Positions 60,562-64,000 of a stretch of 64,000 nt of DNA are shown here, piece after piece. The DNA comes from Myoxocephalus aenaeus (Eukaryota > Chordata > Actinopteri > Perciformes > Cottidae): contig JBAMJR010000041.1 of NCBI GenBank assembly GCA_038501785.1, positions 261,001-325,000 of the forward strand, read 5' to 3'. Position numbers and translations under genes: made by a program. Under the pieces are notes generated by a model that searched no databases, was not told the DNA's origin, and saw only the letters and a list, made by a program, of their open reading frames with translations. The first letter of the stretch is position 1. Each line of letters starts with the position of its first letter.

Positions 60562-60697
60562 CAAAACGACCACATATGGTCTTGTTATTGAAAGTAAAGG
60601 TCATGAAGTCACAGTGGGAAATGACCATGACAGAAGAACTCTAGCCTCATTCCTTGACTTTGAGAAACACCCATGGAGTGACAGCTGTCTACTCGAG
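60562..60697 (+). CDS. Weak candidate orphan exon
   Basis: A pyrimidine tract and acceptor TCTTCTCTCAG precede, and a good donor GAG|GTGAGA follows, 136 bp of which one frame is fully open (KTTTYGLVIESKGHEV ... WSDSCLLE). I recognise no family and found no partner exons. An open frame of this length arises by chance often enough that splice signals alone are not proof. Confidence 0.15.
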
Positions 60698-61577
60698 GTG
60701 AGACTGTCTGTACCTGTTTGTCTCAGTTTAAGTGACAGCTGTCAGTGTTTCTGACCTGATGATATTCTGCTGTGGGGGATATTAACATCTTTGATAATGT
60801 CATTATAACCATATTTAGCCATCGCTATCAGCAACTGCTGATGAGTTCATTACTGGAAATTAGTATGTTTACCTATGCAAAAAAATATACCATTAATAAA
60901 CAAGATATACCACAACTCAGCCAACAGATGTCCTGTTTGTTCATATCTGTGTAATGATGACTGGACTCTTAACAAGAGGATGCTTTGGTGTTGACGTGTT
61001 GATCCAGGTACAGGTGATAAATTAATTATGATCCAGCGAGGCCGCTTTGAGGGTTTATCAACAGCAGGTTATAATATAATGACAGGATGTTACAACCCTT
61101 TAAAGTCAATTGAGAAAGAGTAGAAATAACATGTGCCGTTACAAAGTCTACTAGAAATACATCTATTTGATAGCCAACGCAGGGCCTTGCCAGTTACTTT
61201 GGCAGCTTTACTTTTCTTTTGCCAGTTGACCTGCATGTCTGCCTTTTGTGTTGAAACCCCAGCTGCACCCACCAAGCAGGGTTCAGTCAAACTAGTTTGT
61301 GGGCTGCGCTTTTTCTACAAAAAGATAAGGCAGCTTTACTCTCAGACAAATTCATCCTGGAACATTTTAATTTGGGAAACCTGGTCAAGGGACATGATGC
61401 ATTCATGAAAATGTTTCTGCGAATACAACTTGGCAGGCTGTGGCATTAAACTCCAAATCAAACCAGTTTGGTCACCCAGGTAGACGAAGCAGATATACGG
61501 CCTGATCAGCAGCTTCAAGGTACTTGGTCAGGGTTAATGAATCACCGTCCAAAGGCTTATAGATACCAACACTCAGT

Positions 61578-61578
<1 letters not shown>
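60698..61578. other. Intergenic, no gene recognised
   Basis: Nothing supported beyond short ORFs. Confidence 0.35.

Positions 61579-61618
<40 letters not shown>
61579..61618. repeat. (GT)n microsatellite
   Basis: About 20 GT units, followed by a small palindrome GTGACACTTTGAAGTGTCAC. Confidence 0.96.
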
Positions 61619-61622
<4 letters not shown>

Positions 61623-62529
61623 CCGGTGACACTTTGAAGTGTCACACTCCAGCGTGTGGGAAGTGGCTCAGGGAAAGCTGCCAAGAAGAGGCCTTGTTGG
61701 CCTCAGCTGGAACTAATTGTCTCTCCCTGATTTGAGCGGCAGTATGGACGAAGGCACGAGGAAAGACCTGAGTCAGAGAGAGAGCGACGCAGTCTGCCTG
61801 AATTGGTAGACAAACCGACAATCGGCTGCCGGAGAAAGCTTTAAACTGTTGAGACGTGTTGAGAAGACTAACGTATCTTTGTGCTGGGGAGACTCACGGG
61901 TAACACAAACATTGTTCCAGTTGTATTCACAGCATCATACATTAATCTGGCAACTGAATGGAATTCATCAGTGTGTAACAGAAAGAATGCAGAATATTCC
62001 AACATGTGGTGCAACAGGCTGTGCACAAACCCAAACACACACACTGGAAAGCAAGATGTGTTCAGGTACCAGAGCAAACGGGTAAGAAGAAACACTGTTT
62101 GGTAAAAGTCCTTGGGCTCGGACCAGGTGAGCCAAACTGGGACAGGTGAGTGCTGAGGAGTATTCCATGCATGGCAAAGTACAATCTGGCAACAAGAGAG
62201 TGAGCAGGAGTGGCCTAAGTTCTGATTGGAGATGGGATGCAGGCTGGGAGCACAGGGGAGTGGGGTGGAAACCCACATGGGAGGTAGCAGGTGAGCCATG
62301 GAGCAGACTCGGACCACATGATGATGTGTTGATGTGTGTTGTTGATCAAGGACCGTAATGAGCCCACAAATTAAAATAAACCTGTGTGCCCTTCCATTAA
62401 AACTACTGGAATAAAGTGGCTTTCCTATACAGTCACAATTCGTAAAATCATGGCCATCCAGGTGTCAACTGGCTGATCCCGCCTTCAGACTGATCCGGTA
62501 ATCTATCGGATTGGGTCAACTTCATTCAC
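61619..62529. other. Intergenic, no gene recognised
   Basis: No domain in the overlapping ORFs of both strands (for example 61868-62317 minus). Confidence 0.35.
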
Positions 62530-62870
62530 GACCCTTCTCCTAACCATAGACTGTATTATATATACTTATATATAAGAAGTGGACCACGAGTCCATGTCGA
62601 TGTGTCCTTGGGTAAGACACTTAACCCCTGTGACTTCGGAGTGGGAATGGGTGTAAAAACGCTTTGAGATGAGAACAGCTCTATCCGAGTCCATTTACCA
62701 TGAACTCCAATACATGAGGTAATAACTCAAGTAAGAAGTAGGGTCATTTTCTCACAGACTTTTAAATACAATCACACTTCTTTTTTGCAACCGGGAGGGA
62801 TGGCCAGTAGAGAGACTGCCGGTTTAACTTTCACATTGGCTTCACTACAGACCCAGAGGTTGCCGCCTGC
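62530..62870. repeat. Composite of SINE-like tail and degenerate dispersed repeat
   Basis: 62595-62705 has GATGTGTCCTTGGGTAAGAC and AAAACGCTTTGAGATGAG, the body and tail type of the SINE at 44410 without its tRNA head. 62700-62870 resembles the family at 17290 and 40640 (AGAAGTAGGGTCATTTT, CAGAGGTTGCCGCCTG). Confidence 0.55.
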
Positions 62871-63099
62871 TCCTGACCAGGGTTGGGTGCAGGTCAAGAG
62901 AAGATATGATATCTTCTTTTCTCTCCCTACCTCCCGGAAAATAATTGAAAAGTGTTTTCCCAACTGATTAAAGACATTCCAAATGTCAGTTCAACATTTG
63001 GTCTCGTCCTCTCCCCGTTACCCCGGCTCATTTTCTCTTGGTGTATTGATATTCGCTTTTCGGTTTCTAACTGTAAACTATTCCTGCTTCAGCTTATGG

Positions 63100-63420
63100 G
63101 CCGTGGTCAGGAAGCACAGGGGAGACTCTACCAACCATTTCAATCACATTTCAGATGCCATCGCAGCACAGAACCGTCCTGATCAAAGTCACCACTGTCC
63201 TCTTCTCTGATGACCACTCCCTGGACATCCTTCTCCTACATGAGCTCAGTGCTCTCCCACCTTATCCCTAGCTCCTTCTCTCTTCTTAAAAACATTGCCC
63301 ATCTTTGTCACTCCTCCGCTGAAATGCTCATCCATGCCTTCATCACTTCACAACACAACTATTGCAACACAAAATATACTAGCTACACACACAGTACACA
63401 ATGAGCGATCGCTTAAGTAT
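63100..63420 (+). mobile_element. L2-like LINE fragment
   Basis: The + strand frame near 63280-63400 reads LKNIAHLCHSSAEMLIHAF, then SQHNYCN, the fish L2-type pattern NI..I...LS..AAETLIHAF....LDYCNS. Upstream sequence is stop-ridden. Fragment only. Confidence 0.55.
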
Positions 63421-63639
63421 CAATTGCAAGTGGGCACAATCAACCCTCAACAGTTTTTGCCTGCAAGTATCCATTTACTGAAGCTACAGACGCAGATACT
63501 TCCTATTATCTTCCGACAGCTCCCTGTTATGTGAGACATGTAGACAGAAACGTCATAGAACGTTATCTTGAACAGATTGAACAGCACTACACATGCAAGA
63601 ATGATATTGGTTCAAAATACTGTATATGAGAAGAGGACG

Positions 63640-63840
63640 TTGTCAGTTGTGGACTGCCGTTTTGAAGCTTGAGTCTGGCATTTTGTCCGTCGCCATCTTG
63701 TTTTTTTGCAACCAGTGACCATATTTGAACTGATTAACTTGCCTGAGACCAACAGTCATGTGACAAAAATGTCACTGAATTGCAGGCTGCCAAACACAGT
63801 GAATAGAGGAGAGGACAGGATACATTGCAAGTAGAGGTTG
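63640..63840. repeat. Degenerate dispersed repeat
   Basis: GTGGACTGCCGTTTTGAAGC and CGCCATCTTGTTTTTTTGCA correspond to 40495-40560. Same unclassified family. Confidence 0.6.
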
Positions 63841-63957
63841 TAAAAATTTTACTGCTTCAATATATGCACGTGGAACCCTTTTTTATCCAACATTGGTAAA
63901 TGCTGCTCAAGTGCTCCGCTCTTACCACAGCATTCAGTTAGAGAGCTTTTCAAGGCC

Positions 63958-64000
63958 AGCCGGGAGATATAATCCCTCCAGCGTGTCCTTGGTCTTCTAC
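63958..64000 (-). mobile_element. Rex3 LINE 3' end, cut by window edge
   Basis: GGGAGATATAATCCCTCCAG and the next 20 bases match 7230-7280 of the antisense Rex3 copy. The element must continue beyond 64000. Confidence 0.75.

Noticed and set aside
61744..61809. ATGGACGAAGGCACG start of a possible downstream gene
   Set aside because: Only 21 codons before a stop, no recognised family, no promoter or partner exon.

Overview
The window is vertebrate, almost certainly spiny-rayed (percomorph) teleost DNA. Its one recognisable host gene is a Nuclear Factor I transcription factor, nfic, on the + strand. Fish-type repeats fill most of the rest: Rex3/RTE and L2-like LINE remnants, Tc1/mariner, many hAT-type and other inverted-repeat elements, Ty3/Gypsy remnants, a tRNA-derived SINE and an unusual number of minisatellites.

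nfic. Twelve coding exons run from 5651 to 51185 and keep frame across every junction. They total 1500 nt (499 residues plus stop). The first coding exon, which in this family encodes about ten residues, lies upstream of the window. The order is: DNA-binding and dimerisation domain (5651-9875), Ser/Thr/Pro-rich middle (12430-31086), Pro-rich activation region (31858-42661), and the invariant short tail ending SWYLG plus one Asn and a stop (51165-51185). The residues after LAYYVQER, the TPVVTG block, the QMLAP block and the tail fit NFIC better than NFIA, NFIB or NFIX. The 3' UTR probably runs to about 53.7 kb.

Main surprise. The exon that is a single 532-bp unit in the tetrapod NFI genes I know of is split here into 171 + 177 + 184 bp, exactly 532 bp, by two phase-0 introns (5822-6014 and 6192-9691). 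Both sit at AG|GTG sites. The second carries a broken Rex3 copy.

Second signal. The 133-bp exon at 14746-14878 lies between about 100 bp of (TG)n touching its 3' splice site and about 50 bp of (CA)n starting at its 5' splice site. In RNA these could pair around the exon.

Repeat layout. 0.6-1.1 kb minisatellite; 1.3-3.3 kb two hAT-type elements; 7.1-9.2 kb Rex3; 12.7-13.0 kb 64-bp repeats; 16 kb hAT; 17.9-21.1 kb dispersed repeat with an amplified 28/30-bp array interrupted by a hAT element that itself holds a small insertion; 21.1-23.6 kb broken Ty3/Gypsy; 24 kb Harbinger-like MITE; 26-29 kb piggyBac-like element, Gypsy piece, second 28/30-bp array, LINE tail; 29.3-30.8 kb inverted-repeat element and Tc1; 32.4 kb hAT; 33.8-38.9 kb three tandem arrays, one 3.7 kb long with higher-order structure; 43.5-45.2 kb dispersed repeat, SINE and gag-like fragment; 47.4-48.7 kb hAT with a BED-finger remnant; 49.8-50.9 kb minisatellite and Rex3 tail. 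After nfic (54-64 kb) I see only repeats, one weak orphan exon candidate and unannotatable sequence. I found no CRISPR, operon, structural RNA gene or other gene system.
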